Source: LH-M37 sp032251315 (GTDB lineage: Bacteria; Pseudomonadota; Gammaproteobacteria; SZUA-229). Taken from it: a stretch of DNA of 40,536 nt. The notes below the pieces were generated by a model. The model had not been told where the DNA came from and did not search any database. It saw nothing but the letters and a program-made list of their open reading frames with translations. Where the stretch lies: NCBI GenBank assembly GCA_032251315.1, contig JAVVEE010000017.1, positions 1 to 40,536 of the forward strand, given 5' to 3'. Below, one piece after another: positions 1 to 7,600 of the stretch. Every line of letters begins with the position of its first letter. Positions within the stretch are counted from its first letter, which is position 1. A program made the position numbers and the translations under genes.

Positions 1-254
1 CTGTAAGTCGCACCGACAATGGCTATGCCGAGTTTGGAGTGCGTATCAGTGATCAGGGCATTGGCATTGCGCCGAGCGACCTGCCTCATGTTGGCGAGCG
101 TTTTTATCGGGTGGGTGAGCTGTCATCTGTATCAGGCGGTGGTCTGGGGATTGCCGTCGCCAAATCAATTATGGCCATCCATAAAGGTCAGCTTGAGATA
201 AGCAGCATAAAAGGCAAAGGCACGACGGCAACAGTGTGGCTGCCGGTTATTTAA
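1..254 (+). CDS. Sensor histidine kinase, C-terminal ATPase end (partial)
   Basis: The reading frame is open from the window edge (frame beginning at base 3) to a TAA at 252-254, so the gene starts outside the window. The visible part is the C-terminal half of a GHKL/HATPase_c domain: a G1 box (SDQGIGIAPSDLPHVGERFYR), then a G2-like Gly-rich stretch (GGGLGIAVAKSIMAIHKGQ), then the usual closing strand with a TATVWLP ending. In this family the domain binds ATP and phosphorylates the histidine of the same protein. The sensor input and the partner regulator lie outside the window. It is unrelated to the NarX-like kinase at 18520-19671, whose ATPase domain is of a different subclass. Confidence 0.88.
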   Translation, partial: VSRTDNGYAEFGVRISDQGIGIAPSDLPHVGERFYRVGELSSVSGGGLGIAVAKSIMAIHKGQLEISSIKGKGTTATVWLPVI

Positions 255-529
255 AAATAAGTCTGTAAATTGTACTGGCTCAGACCTGATTGTATATATT
301 GATTATAAAAGTCAAAAATAACTTTTAATATTCCCCCATAAACAGTGCGCTGAAGCGCTGTTATCCAGTCATCAAGGATGATTTCCGCTTCTGGTTTTCT
401 GCCCGACCAGCCTCCTACCCCCCCCCGAACCTGAAACAGTCTGCCATCAAGCGGGGGCCTATTTTTTATCGCGTACAACAACCAGGCTTCATAACTAATT
501 GAAAACAAACGATTTAATCTGTTCCGCAT
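251..529 (-). pseudogene. Possible C-terminal remnant of an IS4-type transposase
   Basis: This 92-codon minus-strand frame fills most of the gap between the kinase and the lipoprotein (255-698). Residues about 27-60 contain a Pro-Pro, then GGWSGRK, then a Trp and an LQR. That spacing resembles the C-terminal end of IS4/Tn5-like transposases (a GGF-GRK-type motif followed by a W...LQRL motif). No catalytic DDE region lies upstream, and no IS ends are visible. A run of nine C (418-426) sits inside the frame and would be a natural frameshift point. The rest of the gap, 530-698, shows only AT-rich sequence that could hold the promoter of the lipoprotein gene. The frame could equally be chance; the call rests on one short motif recalled from the family. 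Confidence 0.28.
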
Positions 530-698
530 TATAACGCTTGACTTCGTGAGTAGAAGTCGTATGATTATGATAAATTCAGAAAAAACAGAAATACCAGAAC
601 TACCGGTAATATAAATCCTGAAATAAGTTACATAAGTCCTGATGGTGCAGCTACGCCGTACATCAGTTTATGAGTATAAGAGTTTTTAGGGTGCAATC

Positions 699-1556
699 AT
701 GTTAGTTCATTCAGTAAGCCAGTTCCTTCCGCGTATTCTCCTGTCGCTTCTAGTGCTCACTGTGTCAGCCTGTAGTGGCGGCGGCGAGCAAGTGACCGAT
801 TCAGGCACTGAATTCACTACTATTCCCACAGGCAGTCTTTATGCAGATGCAGACAGGGCCATTCTTCAGGCCGTTTATTTCGATATTCGCATTCCCGCCG
901 GTTTTTATACTGAGACTTATGCGGATAGCGGTACCTATTACTCCATAAGTAACGTAAAGAATGATGAGTTACTGCCGGTGGCTGACAGGCTGGGCATTGT
1001 TCGCTATGAGCTCAGCAGTAATGATTTCACCGAAGCACTGGCCTGGTCGGAACAGGCCGCCAGCCATTTGCCTGTTTACAAACAGTTAGTCGACAACAGT
1101 GATACCGATCTCTATTTCGAGTTCCTGCGGGTAGATCTTAACAATCCACAGTTTGTGCATAAAAGTCGCGTGCTAAAAACCAGCGCGCTGGATCGTAGCG
1201 GTATTGACTTGAATCAGCCCGATAGTTATCAGGGCAAGATTGGTGCTGATATGTTAACAGCTAAGTCTGTGAAGATGATTCTGGAATATCTGTGGACTTT
1301 CAGCTTTAGCAATAACACTGGCAGCGCCGTTTTAAGTTCGAATACGATCGAAACCGAGACAAGTTATATACACACCATGGAAGAGGCAAAGCTGACGACA
1401 CGTTCCGCAGAGCAGTGCGACACGGTAGCGGTATTTAAAACCACGTATACCGTACAGAAAGCGTCTGGTGATATTTGGAAAGAACAGCAAGTGATCAAAG
1501 AAATCTCAAGCAAATATTCAGGAAGTGAATTCGAGATTTGCAGTAATGAACAGTAA
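699..1556 (+). CDS. Putative lipoprotein of unknown function
   Basis: This 285-residue protein begins with a lipoprotein signal peptide: a short N-region with one Arg, a hydrophobic core (LLSLLVLTV) and a lipobox VSAC with the Cys near residue 25, followed by a Gly/Ser-rich linker. It should be lipidated and anchored in the inner or outer membrane, facing the periplasm. The mature part is polar with many Tyr, Asp and Ser residues and no motif I recognise. Two Cys near the C-terminus could form a disulfide. The next gene, a diguanylate cyclase, starts about 37 bases downstream on the same strand, so the two may be cotranscribed. Codon use looks like that of the neighbours. Function unknown. 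Confidence 0.8.
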   Translation: MLVHSVSQFLPRILLSLLVLTVSACSGGGEQVTDSGTEFTTIPTGSLYADADRAILQAVYFDIRIPAGFYTETYADSGTYYSISNVKNDELLPVADRLGIVRYELSSNDFTEALAWSEQAASHLPVYKQLVDNSDTDLYFEFLRVDLNNPQFVHKSRVLKTSALDRSGIDLNQPDSYQGKIGADMLTAKSVKMILEYLWTFSFSNNTGSAVLSSNTIETETSYIHTMEEAKLTTRSAEQCDTVAVFKTTYTVQKASGDIWKEQQVIKEISSKYSGSEFEICSNEQ

Positions 1557-1592
1557 TGCGTCATTTATAATCGGTAGTTGCAGAGAAAATTG

Positions 1593-2381
1593 ATGAAAAT
1601 ACCGACCATGGCACACATTATTCTGCGGATAGTTAGCGTCGTTATTCTGGCGGAAATAGGCGTTATGATGGCTTTAATATTCAGGGGCTTTGAGCTTGGG
1701 CCTTATACAATAGCCGTTCTGGATGCAGTCATACTGGCAATACTGATTACGCCGATAATTTATCTCTGGATAATAAAACCCTATGTTATTGCCCATGACG
1801 CTGATCTTTATCAGGTTAGTATTCAGGCGCATCGTGATCCATTAACTGAATTGCCCAATCGCCGTTTGTTGGAGGCCTTTATTGAAAAACTACTGCCCGT
1901 TTTTCACAGGCATAACTTATATGGGGCGCTGCTGTTTATAGATTTAGATGGTTTTAAGGAGATAAATGATAAAAACGGGCACGATGCCGGCGATGCGGTA
2001 CTGGTTGAGGTCGCCAGGCGTTTAATGTCTTTAGTTAGGTCCGAAGATATTGTTAGTCGTATCGGTGGGGATGAGTTTGTTATTGTTCTGGAACAGCTTG
2101 ATACCGATAAGCATGCGGCAAGCAGCAAAGCCTTGGCGATAACCAGAAGGATTCAGCAAGAACTGGCCAGGGTTGTATATTTCAAAGGTGTGGCAATGCA
2201 GATTGATTCCAGCATTGGCTTGCGTTTTTTGACGCCTGAGCGGGTTGACGTCGAGACGGTGCTTAAAGATGCCGATACTGCTATGTATCGTGCCAAGAAG
2301 GCAGGCAAGGGACGGATTGTCATTTTTGATGCGGGCGACGCTAACGTGATTCGAAAGTGGCCTGTTCATGCTCTGCCTTGA
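1593..2381 (+). CDS. Membrane-anchored diguanylate cyclase (GGDEF)
   Basis: This enzyme should make cyclic di-GMP from two GTP. The N-terminus has two hydrophobic helices (about residues 5-28 and 37-62) separated by a short loop, so there is no sizeable periplasmic sensor. The cytoplasmic GGDEF domain follows, starting at the family signature DPLTELPNRR and containing the intact catalytic motif RIGGDEF. An RSED sequence lies exactly five residues before GGDEF, matching the RxxD inhibitory I-site, so product feedback inhibition is expected. There is no EAL domain. ATG at 1593 is preferred; an in-frame TTG at 1578 would add five residues. The gene ends near the convergent aprA terminator. Confidence 0.93.
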   Translation: MKIPTMAHIILRIVSVVILAEIGVMMALIFRGFELGPYTIAVLDAVILAILITPIIYLWIIKPYVIAHDADLYQVSIQAHRDPLTELPNRRLLEAFIEKLLPVFHRHNLYGALLFIDLDGFKEINDKNGHDAGDAVLVEVARRLMSLVRSEDIVSRIGGDEFVIVLEQLDTDKHAASSKALAITRRIQQELARVVYFKGVAMQIDSSIGLRFLTPERVDVETVLKDADTAMYRAKKAGKGRIVIFDAGDANVIRKWPVHALP

Positions 2382-2431
2382 GCAATTATTGACTTCTATT
2401 TTGTCCATCGTAAAAATTAAGGCCCATAATT

Positions 2432-2462
2432 AAAAAATCCGGACACCTTGCGGTGCCCGGAT
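2432..2462 (-). terminator. Rho-independent terminator after aprA
   Basis: The sequence folds as ATCCGG-A-CACC / loop TTGC / GGTG-C-CCGGAT, with one internal mismatch. Read on the minus strand the stem is followed by a run of T (2437-2432), the layout of an intrinsic terminator for aprBA, whose stop is 18 bases away. It also separates aprA from the convergent GGDEF gene. Confidence 0.85.
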
Positions 2463-2479
2463 CCCTTACCGTTCAGGAC

Positions 2480-4465
2480 TTATTTGAACAGTTTGGACTT
2501 GTCGACCAGATCAACGTGTGCACGTTTGAAGCAGGTCCACTGTTTGGTTTCTTTGTCGTAAATTGAATTTACGAAGCAATGCCAGTTTTCTTCATCAATG
2601 AAGTTTTTGTCAGTGCGGTAGTAGAAACCGGGGTAACGAGATTCCTGACGGAACTCGATGTGTTTCAGATGAGCTTCAGCTGTCAGGATGCGGTGATAGT
2701 TTTCCCAGGCACGAAGTAATTCGTGAAGGTCTTTAGCGCGCATTTTTTCAGCATCTTCTTTCAGCATGTCCAGTTTTTCACCGGCTACTTTCATCATTTC
2801 GGCGTTTGTATTGTAGTAAGTTGCAACACCCCCTACATACTCATCCATAATTTTTTGCAGACGGAACTGCAACATTTTTGGAGTGATGTAGTTAGGATTA
2901 ACGTCGATAGCAGTGGTGTAGTCTTTATGCTCAAGGTAAGTTCTAACGGGTTTGTAGATATCAGAAACCAGTTCATCTACTGGCGTGTCCAGCTCTGGTT
3001 TGAAATCTGCGTTATCCAGACAGTACTTGACCATAGACTTGGCACACATACGACCTTCAGCATGAGAGCCAGAAGAGAATTTGTGACCGGAAGCACCAAC
3101 ACCGTCGCCGGCTGTAAACAGGCCGCTAACAGTGGTCATACCACGGTAGCCCCAGTTCCAGCCTTGTGGCAGGTGAGAAGGTACGCCTTCTTCAGTTTCT
3201 ATAGTTGGCGCGCCAACATCAGTAGGGCCTGAAGTCCAGATACCACAACAACCTGAGTGTGAACCCAGCAGGTATGGTTCGGTAGGCATCAGCTCAGAGT
3301 TTTTCTTCTCGGGCTCAATGTTCTCACCAACCCAGATACCACATTGACTAACACACATGTCAAGGAAGTCTTCCCAGGCTTCAGCTTCCAGATGCTTAAC
3401 TTCACGTGGCGACAGAGTCTCATGCAGGTTAGTCAGAGCTGTAACAGTATCCATCCAGATAGGACCGTTACCGTCTTTCAGTTCTTTCAGCATTAAGTGG
3501 TTACGCAGACAGGAGGCAGGAGTCGAAGCAGCACCGTATGGAGGATAGTCATCCAGCATAGCCTTGTTCTTTGCCATGTAATCTTCGCCGTAGGCGTTAG
3601 TCGCTTTAGATTTGAACAACAGGAACCATGCGCCAACAGGACCGTAACCGTCTTTGAAACGGGTAGGTACGAAGCGATTTTCCATCAGAGTCAACTCAGC
3701 GCCTGCTTCAGCGGCCATTGAGTAGGTAGAACCGGCATTCCATACCGGGTACCATGCACGACCTATACCTTCACCTACTGAACGTGGACGGAAGATGTTT
3801 ACGCAACCACCAGCGGCTAACAGAATGGCTTTGGCGCGGTATATGTGGACGGTGTTGTCACGAGTAGAGAAACCAACAGCACCAGCGATGCGGCTGGGGT
3901 CATTCTTGTCGTTAACCAGTTTAACGATGAATACACGCTCACTGATGTTTGCGGTGCCCAGTGCTTTTTTAGCCGCTTCAGCGACGATCCATTTGTAGGA
4001 TTCACCGTTGATCATGATCTGCCATCTACCGGACCGTACGGGCTTGCCACCATCTTTCAAAGGTGTCATGCCTTTAGAGCCGTCAAAACGCTCACCGTTT
4101 TCATCAGTTTTCCAGATGGGCAATCCCCATTCTTCGAACAAATGCACAGACTCATCAACATGACGACCTAAGTCGTATACCAGATCGTCACGGGTAATGC
4201 CCATAAGGTCGTTAGAGACCATACGTGTATAGTCAGCAGGATCCTGCTCAGGACCAATGTAAGTATTGATCGCGGACAGGCCCTGTGCAACCGCGCCAGA
4301 GCGATCCATAGCGGCTTTATCAACCAGTCTTACTTTCAGGTCAGCGCCTGATGCTTCGATCCAACGTGGAATTTCAAATGCTGTTCCACAACAGGCCATA
4401 CCACCACCGATAAGAAGGATGTCTACATCTTCTTCGATGACTTCAGGTTTTCCAAATTCAGCCAT
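2480..4465 (-). CDS. aprA: Adenylylsulfate (APS) reductase, alpha subunit
   Basis: AprA is the FAD-containing catalytic subunit of dissimilatory APS reductase. In sulfur oxidisers it runs in reverse: sulfite plus AMP gives APS and two electrons. The 661 residues match the usual family length. The N-terminus carries the dinucleotide-binding motif IGGGMACCGTAFEI. The flavoprotein body of the succinate dehydrogenase/fumarate reductase superfamily follows, with a GDGVGASGHKFSSGSHAEGR stretch typical of AprA, and the C-terminal helical domain is present. An AGAGG-type ribosome site precedes the ATG. aprB lies 18 bases upstream in the same operon. No aprM or qmoABC electron-partner gene is adjacent. 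The protein is soluble and cytoplasmic. Confidence 0.98.
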   Translation of the reverse strand: MAEFGKPEVIEEDVDILLIGGGMACCGTAFEIPRWIEASGADLKVRLVDKAAMDRSGAVAQGLSAINTYIGPEQDPADYTRMVSNDLMGITRDDLVYDLGRHVDESVHLFEEWGLPIWKTDENGERFDGSKGMTPLKDGGKPVRSGRWQIMINGESYKWIVAEAAKKALGTANISERVFIVKLVNDKNDPSRIAGAVGFSTRDNTVHIYRAKAILLAAGGCVNIFRPRSVGEGIGRAWYPVWNAGSTYSMAAEAGAELTLMENRFVPTRFKDGYGPVGAWFLLFKSKATNAYGEDYMAKNKAMLDDYPPYGAASTPASCLRNHLMLKELKDGNGPIWMDTVTALTNLHETLSPREVKHLEAEAWEDFLDMCVSQCGIWVGENIEPEKKNSELMPTEPYLLGSHSGCCGIWTSGPTDVGAPTIETEEGVPSHLPQGWNWGYRGMTTVSGLFTAGDGVGASGHKFSSGSHAEGRMCAKSMVKYCLDNADFKPELDTPVDELVSDIYKPVRTYLEHKDYTTAIDVNPNYITPKMLQFRLQKIMDEYVGGVATYYNTNAEMMKVAGEKLDMLKEDAEKMRAKDLHELLRAWENYHRILTAEAHLKHIEFRQESRYPGFYYRTDKNFIDEENWHCFVNSIYDKETKQWTCFKRAHVDLVDKSKLFK

Positions 4466-4483
4466 TTTTTAAACCTCTTTTAA

Positions 4484-4957
4484 TTAAAGTTTGATCAGTT
4501 CGCTACGGTCGCCGGCGCGATAACCTTTCTGCTCCATGTGATTGAAAAAACCGTTGTCTTCGATCTTAGCCATGTCAGCTTCGGGTTTGCCTGCATAAGG
4601 GTCGATAGAGCCTTCAGCGGTGGTGCGAATGGGGAATTTGAAACGTTTCGTAATTCCGTTACGGAATTTGATTGTCCACATGATTGATTCAGTACCGCGC
4701 AGAGGCTGTACGGAACCGCCCAAAGGTACAACGTCAGCATAATGACGGCATTCAATAGCGTTCTGAGGGCAGATTTTAACGCAGGCATAACATTCCCAGC
4801 ACTGCTCAGGTTCCTGGTTGTAAGCCATCATGGCGTGTCCGGTTTCAGAACCGTCTTTGTCCAACTTCATCAAATCGTGAGGGCAGATGTACATACAAGC
4901 TGTACGGTCCTGGTCTTTACAGCCATCACACTTTTCTGTACGTACGAAAGTAGGCAT
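4484..4957 (-). CDS. aprB: APS reductase, beta subunit
   Basis: AprB is the iron-sulfur subunit that carries electrons from the AprA flavin to the membrane. The 157 residues contain two ferredoxin-type cysteine sets: CDGCKDQDRTACMYICP near the N-terminus and CWECYACVKICP around residues 53-64. Together they bind two [4Fe-4S] clusters. The typical C-terminal extension that wraps around AprA follows. A good ribosome site (CAGGAG) stands ahead of the ATG. It is the first gene of the aprBA operon; about 700 bases without a gene lie upstream and should hold its promoter. Confidence 0.98.
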   Translation of the reverse strand: MPTFVRTEKCDGCKDQDRTACMYICPHDLMKLDKDGSETGHAMMAYNQEPEQCWECYACVKICPQNAIECRHYADVVPLGGSVQPLRGTESIMWTIKFRNGITKRFKFPIRTTAEGSIDPYAGKPEADMAKIEDNGFFNHMEQKGYRAGDRSELIKL

Positions 4958-5102
4958 TATTATTAACTCCTGGAGTTTTATTTTTTGTAATTACAGCAGA
5001 TCACAACGTAACCTCCGAACAAAGTAGTGGAGCCACATTAATCTCTACCTTTTCCTCATCTTTTAGGCTTACGAAGAAGCCAGTTAGAATCATAATTACT
5101 TT

Positions 5103-5125
5103 CCGGCGACTGAACAGGTCGCCGG
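5103..5125. repeat. GC-rich hairpin upstream of aprB
   Basis: A perfect 8-bp stem, CCGGCGAC (5103-5110) and GTCGCCGG (5118-5125), encloses a 7-base loop. It lies about 150 bases upstream of the aprB start. It has no T-run on either side, so it is not a standard terminator. It could be a leader structure of the aprBA transcript or a protein-binding palindrome. Confidence 0.6.
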
Positions 5126-5288
5126 TTATTCAGCTGTCTGTAGCGACCCGTAACCGTGTTCACCTCACCAGCTGGAACTATATAGTGTCAGTACCTGAAA
5201 GAGATCTCAAGGACGAATAAAAGGAATTATATTTTAGGCGCAATGCCGGTCATAAAGCAAAGAAAACCGGTTATTTCGGATGCGAAAC

Positions 5289-5454
5289 CCAGGAGGCTGT
5301 CGGATTTAGGATGAATTGGCTGCGGAAGTGGGAGAGCAGCCCAAATTCCCCCTGTTTTTCGTTGCGTAGAATAACTATGCGCCTCAAAATCGGGAACAGT
5401 GTGCTCACTCTGCCACTCCCTCGTTTCAATCCCCTAAACCCGACAGCCTCCTGG
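5289..5454. mobile_element. MITE-like non-autonomous element
   Basis: The interval is bounded by 22-base inverted repeats, 5289-5310 and 5433-5454, which match at 21 of 22 positions (core AGGAGGCTGTCGG). Similarity continues inward imperfectly: AAGTGGGAGAG on the left corresponds to GAGTGGCAGAG read inward from the right. The 166 bases contain no transposase. This is the structure of a miniature inverted-repeat element or a solo pair of IS ends left by internal deletion. I could not identify a clear target-site duplication. The parent IS family is not certain; long GGCTGTCGG-type ends suggest an IS1182- or IS5-like source. Confidence 0.72.
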
Positions 5455-5612
5455 CGCTTTATGGTACAAAGGCCAAATAAGCTTACTACTGTAGGGATTA
5501 GTTTTATTTATGAAGAAATGTATTCATGTTCCTATACGAAAATCAATGAGATATGAATGCCGGCAATCGGCCGGTTGAAAATCATTATCCTTAAGATGTT
5601 CGGGCTATAACA

Positions 5613-5642
5613 GGAGGAGTTACAGGTAAAATGGCGGCCTAA
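5613..5642 (+). promoter_or_regulatory. Strong Shine-Dalgarno with a three-codon mini-ORF
   Basis: GGAGGAG at 5613-5619 is followed 11 bases later by ATG GCG GCC TAA (5631-5642). The real downstream gene starts at 5672 and has no obvious Shine-Dalgarno of its own. The mini-ORF is out of frame with that gene. It may be a leader peptide feeding ribosomes to the downstream start, or a decayed older start. Confidence 0.35.
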
Positions 5643-5671
5643 TTCATCTGTATAGAAATCATGTTATTACC

Positions 5672-6304
5672 ATGTCAGAGAAAGAAAGCAGTATTACACC
5701 TACCGAAATCAGTCTGCATCAGAAATCGCGCTTACTGGAACTCGCATTTTCAGATGGCTTTCGTTTCAAGTACCCCTGTGAATATCTGCGCGTGTTTTCC
5801 ACCTCTGCAGAAGTTAAAGCCATGACAAAGCCTGTCCACGGCAAAGAGATGGTGAATATCTCCAGTCTGGAACCCCAGGGAGGCTACGCCTTAAAAATTA
5901 ATTTTGATGATGACCACAATACCGGCATTTTCTCATGGTCCAGCCTGCACGAGCTGGGTGTGAATTATGAACAGAACTGGGCGGATTATTTAAAAAAACT
6001 CGCCGCACATAATTTACAGCGTGGTGAGGGAAGGCTTATTGGTGATGATGGCAAGGTTCACATCAAACTGGTCTATTTTATTGAACTGGCAAAACTGTCC
6101 GGTAAGAATGAAGAGGAGGTCATCATTCCCGATTCAGTCACCAACGTGGCAATGCTGCTGATGTGGATGCGAAAACGCGGCGAGAGCTGGAAAGAGAGGT
6201 ACGCCGATGACCGGGTTCAGGTGACGGTGAACAAGCAGTTTTCCGAACCCTACACGCTGATTGAACACGGCGATGAAGTCGCCTTTGTGCCGCGGCCTAA
6301 ATAA
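5672..6304 (+). CDS. GBBH-like_N (DUF971) / MoaD-like fusion protein
   Basis: This 210-residue protein joins two small domains. Residues about 9-112 are a GBBH-like_N (DUF971, PF06155) domain, recognised from PTEISLHQKSRLLEL, EYLRVFSTSAEV and FDDDHNTGIFSW. Residues about 128-209 are a MoaD/ThiS-type ubiquitin fold, beginning IKLVYFIELAKLSG and ending in the typical GDEVAFVP. MoaD and ThiS carriers normally end in Gly-Gly, which is adenylated and thiocarboxylated. Here the chain ends VPRPK, so it cannot act as a classical sulfur carrier unless processed. The start is set by the DUF971 alignment, since the family begins about ten residues before PTEI. The protein is soluble. Its role is unknown; it may bind or regulate Mo-cofactor or Fe-S biogenesis. 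Confidence 0.85.
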   Translation: MSEKESSITPTEISLHQKSRLLELAFSDGFRFKYPCEYLRVFSTSAEVKAMTKPVHGKEMVNISSLEPQGGYALKINFDDDHNTGIFSWSSLHELGVNYEQNWADYLKKLAAHNLQRGEGRLIGDDGKVHIKLVYFIELAKLSGKNEEEVIIPDSVTNVAMLLMWMRKRGESWKERYADDRVQVTVNKQFSEPYTLIEHGDEVAFVPRPK

Positions 6305-6324
6305 GCTTTAGAGAAAAATATTTT

Positions 6325-6346
6325 GTAGGTGCGATTTTAATCGCAC
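6325..6346. repeat. REP-like palindrome with GTAG head
   Basis: GTAG at 6325-6328 is followed by a perfect 8-bp palindrome, GTGCGATT (6329-6336) and AATCGCAC (6339-6346), with a 2-base spacer. A GTAG tetranucleotide next to a hairpin is the hallmark of REP elements mobilised by RAYT transposases. It sits between two convergent genes, the usual REP location. Only one copy was noticed in the window. Confidence 0.5.
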
Positions 6347-6408
6347 AACACAGGTTCAGGTTACGGATTATATCGAGCTGAATTATGCAGTCCGTCTCAG
6401 CCGATTTT

Positions 6409-6690
6409 TTATGGCGACGATTCTTCGATCAAGCCATTTTTATTCAGCACCTTATACACTTTTTTGCTGATCTTGCTCATACGCTGAATATCCCCGAAAT
6501 TCGGTTTTACCCCCTGCTGTAATTTCCGCTCCCAATCGTCCAGTTCCGTTTCCAGGAACTCCAGCAATTTCAGTGAGCAGCCCTGACAGGAGTCTGCACA
6601 GAGTTGTGTTTCACTGGCACCAAACGGCAGCGTTGCTCGAACCTCGTCGATCAGATTCTGCATGGCGGTTGAAGTATCGGGTTTCATCAC
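6409..6690 (-). CDS. Small cysteine-motif protein of unknown function
   Basis: This 93-residue soluble protein has a central cluster C31-x3-C35-x2-C38 followed by a Leu/Glu-rich helix (LKLLEFLETELDDWERKL) and a basic C-terminal helix. Such a Cys triplet could bind a metal or an Fe-S cluster, or form disulfides. I recall similar uncharacterised proteins in sulfur-oxidising gammaproteobacteria but cannot name a family. Starts at 6690 and 6687 (tandem ATG) are both possible, and no strong ribosome site is visible. Its 5' end is overlapped by the opposite-strand molybdoenzyme fragment. Their overlap suggests that fragment's own 5' part was lost and this gene's promoter lies in the fused sequence. 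Confidence 0.72.
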   Translation of the reverse strand: MMKPDTSTAMQNLIDEVRATLPFGASETQLCADSCQGCSLKLLEFLETELDDWERKLQQGVKPNFGDIQRMSKISKKVYKVLNKNGLIEESSP

Positions 6691-7591
6691 TTTTATTATT
6701 TTATCACTGTTATTCTTTTACGGTACCTACACCTGTTCGGAACGCAAAGTTAACCTGGGTCGTCAGGCCGTGTTACCCGCTGGTTATGATCTCCGTCCTC
6801 AGGGATACGGGGCCTATTCTGATATGGATATCACCAAAATGGTGGCCGATAAGATAGCCTCCATGGATGCGCGCTTTGCTGATAAGGATGGGAATTCAGT
6901 GATCGGCTTCAGCACACCGGAAGAGGCATTTGAAGAGTGGAAAGCCTGTAGCACCAACACCATCTGTGACATGAGCGGCATGAACTATGCCGCTATTGAA
7001 GCTAATAATGGCATTCAGTGGCCGTCTACCCCGTCAAATGTCTATGGTAGGCAGCGCCTCTATACTGACGGGCGCTTTAATACCAACTGGGGTGATTCTC
7101 AGGGGGGCGATCAGAGCCAGCTCTGGGTTGACCCGGACAATCTAAGCCGGGCCTATCTCTGGGCCAGGGACTATATCAAAGCACCGGAAATACCGGATAG
7201 CCAATATCCGTTCTGGTTGATCACCGGTCGAGTGATAGAGCACTTCCATAGTCGAACCAAAACCAAACGTGTGCCCCAGTTGCATGAAATGGTGCCGGAA
7301 AATTATGTGGAGCTACATCCTGAAGATGCAAACTCCATGAACATCGTTTCGGGTGATTTGGTACGCCTGACCACCCGTCGCGGTGAAATCGTCATCAAGG
7401 CACTGGTGGTTGGAACCGTTCAACAGGGGCAGGTCTTTGTGCCCATGCACTTTGCCGATCTGAACCCCCAGGATGTGGCCCAGAATGGCGGACGCCTGAC
7501 CGCAACCAATCGGCTCACCATGAACTGGGTCGACCCGGATTGTAAACAACCTATCTATAAACATTGTGCCGTTAGTCTGGCTAAGGCTTAA
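6662..7591 (+). pseudogene. Truncated NapA/FdhF-type molybdopterin oxidoreductase, C-terminal third
   Basis: The open frame encodes 309 residues, but full-length relatives have 700-900. Homology begins abruptly near residue 20 (about base 6719), where GTYTCSERKVN corresponds to the G-T-F-x-N-x-E-R-R-V segment of the family. The EEW...DMSGMNY...GIQWP region follows, then the molybdopterin dinucleotide-binding domain from about residue 184 (FWLITGRVIEHFHS, LHPEDAN, TRRGEIVIKA, FVPMHFAD). The N-terminal [4Fe-4S] Cys motif and the catalytic Cys/SeCys region are missing. The first 20 codons encode a chance-like hydrophobic segment antisense to the neighbouring small gene. The remaining frame is undamaged, so the deletion may be recent. 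It cannot be a working reductase. The next gene is a c-type cytochrome 9 bases downstream. Confidence 0.8.
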
Positions 7592-7600
7592 TGGAGGAGA

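Larger units (their letters stand above)
4958..5671. other. Gene-free stretch between aprB and the fusion gene
   Basis: This 714-base interval has no convincing gene. It holds the aprB leader, a GC-rich hairpin (5103-5125), a MITE-like element (5289-5454) and a strong Shine-Dalgarno followed by a three-codon ORF (5613-5642). Short open frames inside it have no recognisable content. I could not place -35/-10 boxes with confidence. Confidence 0.7.
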
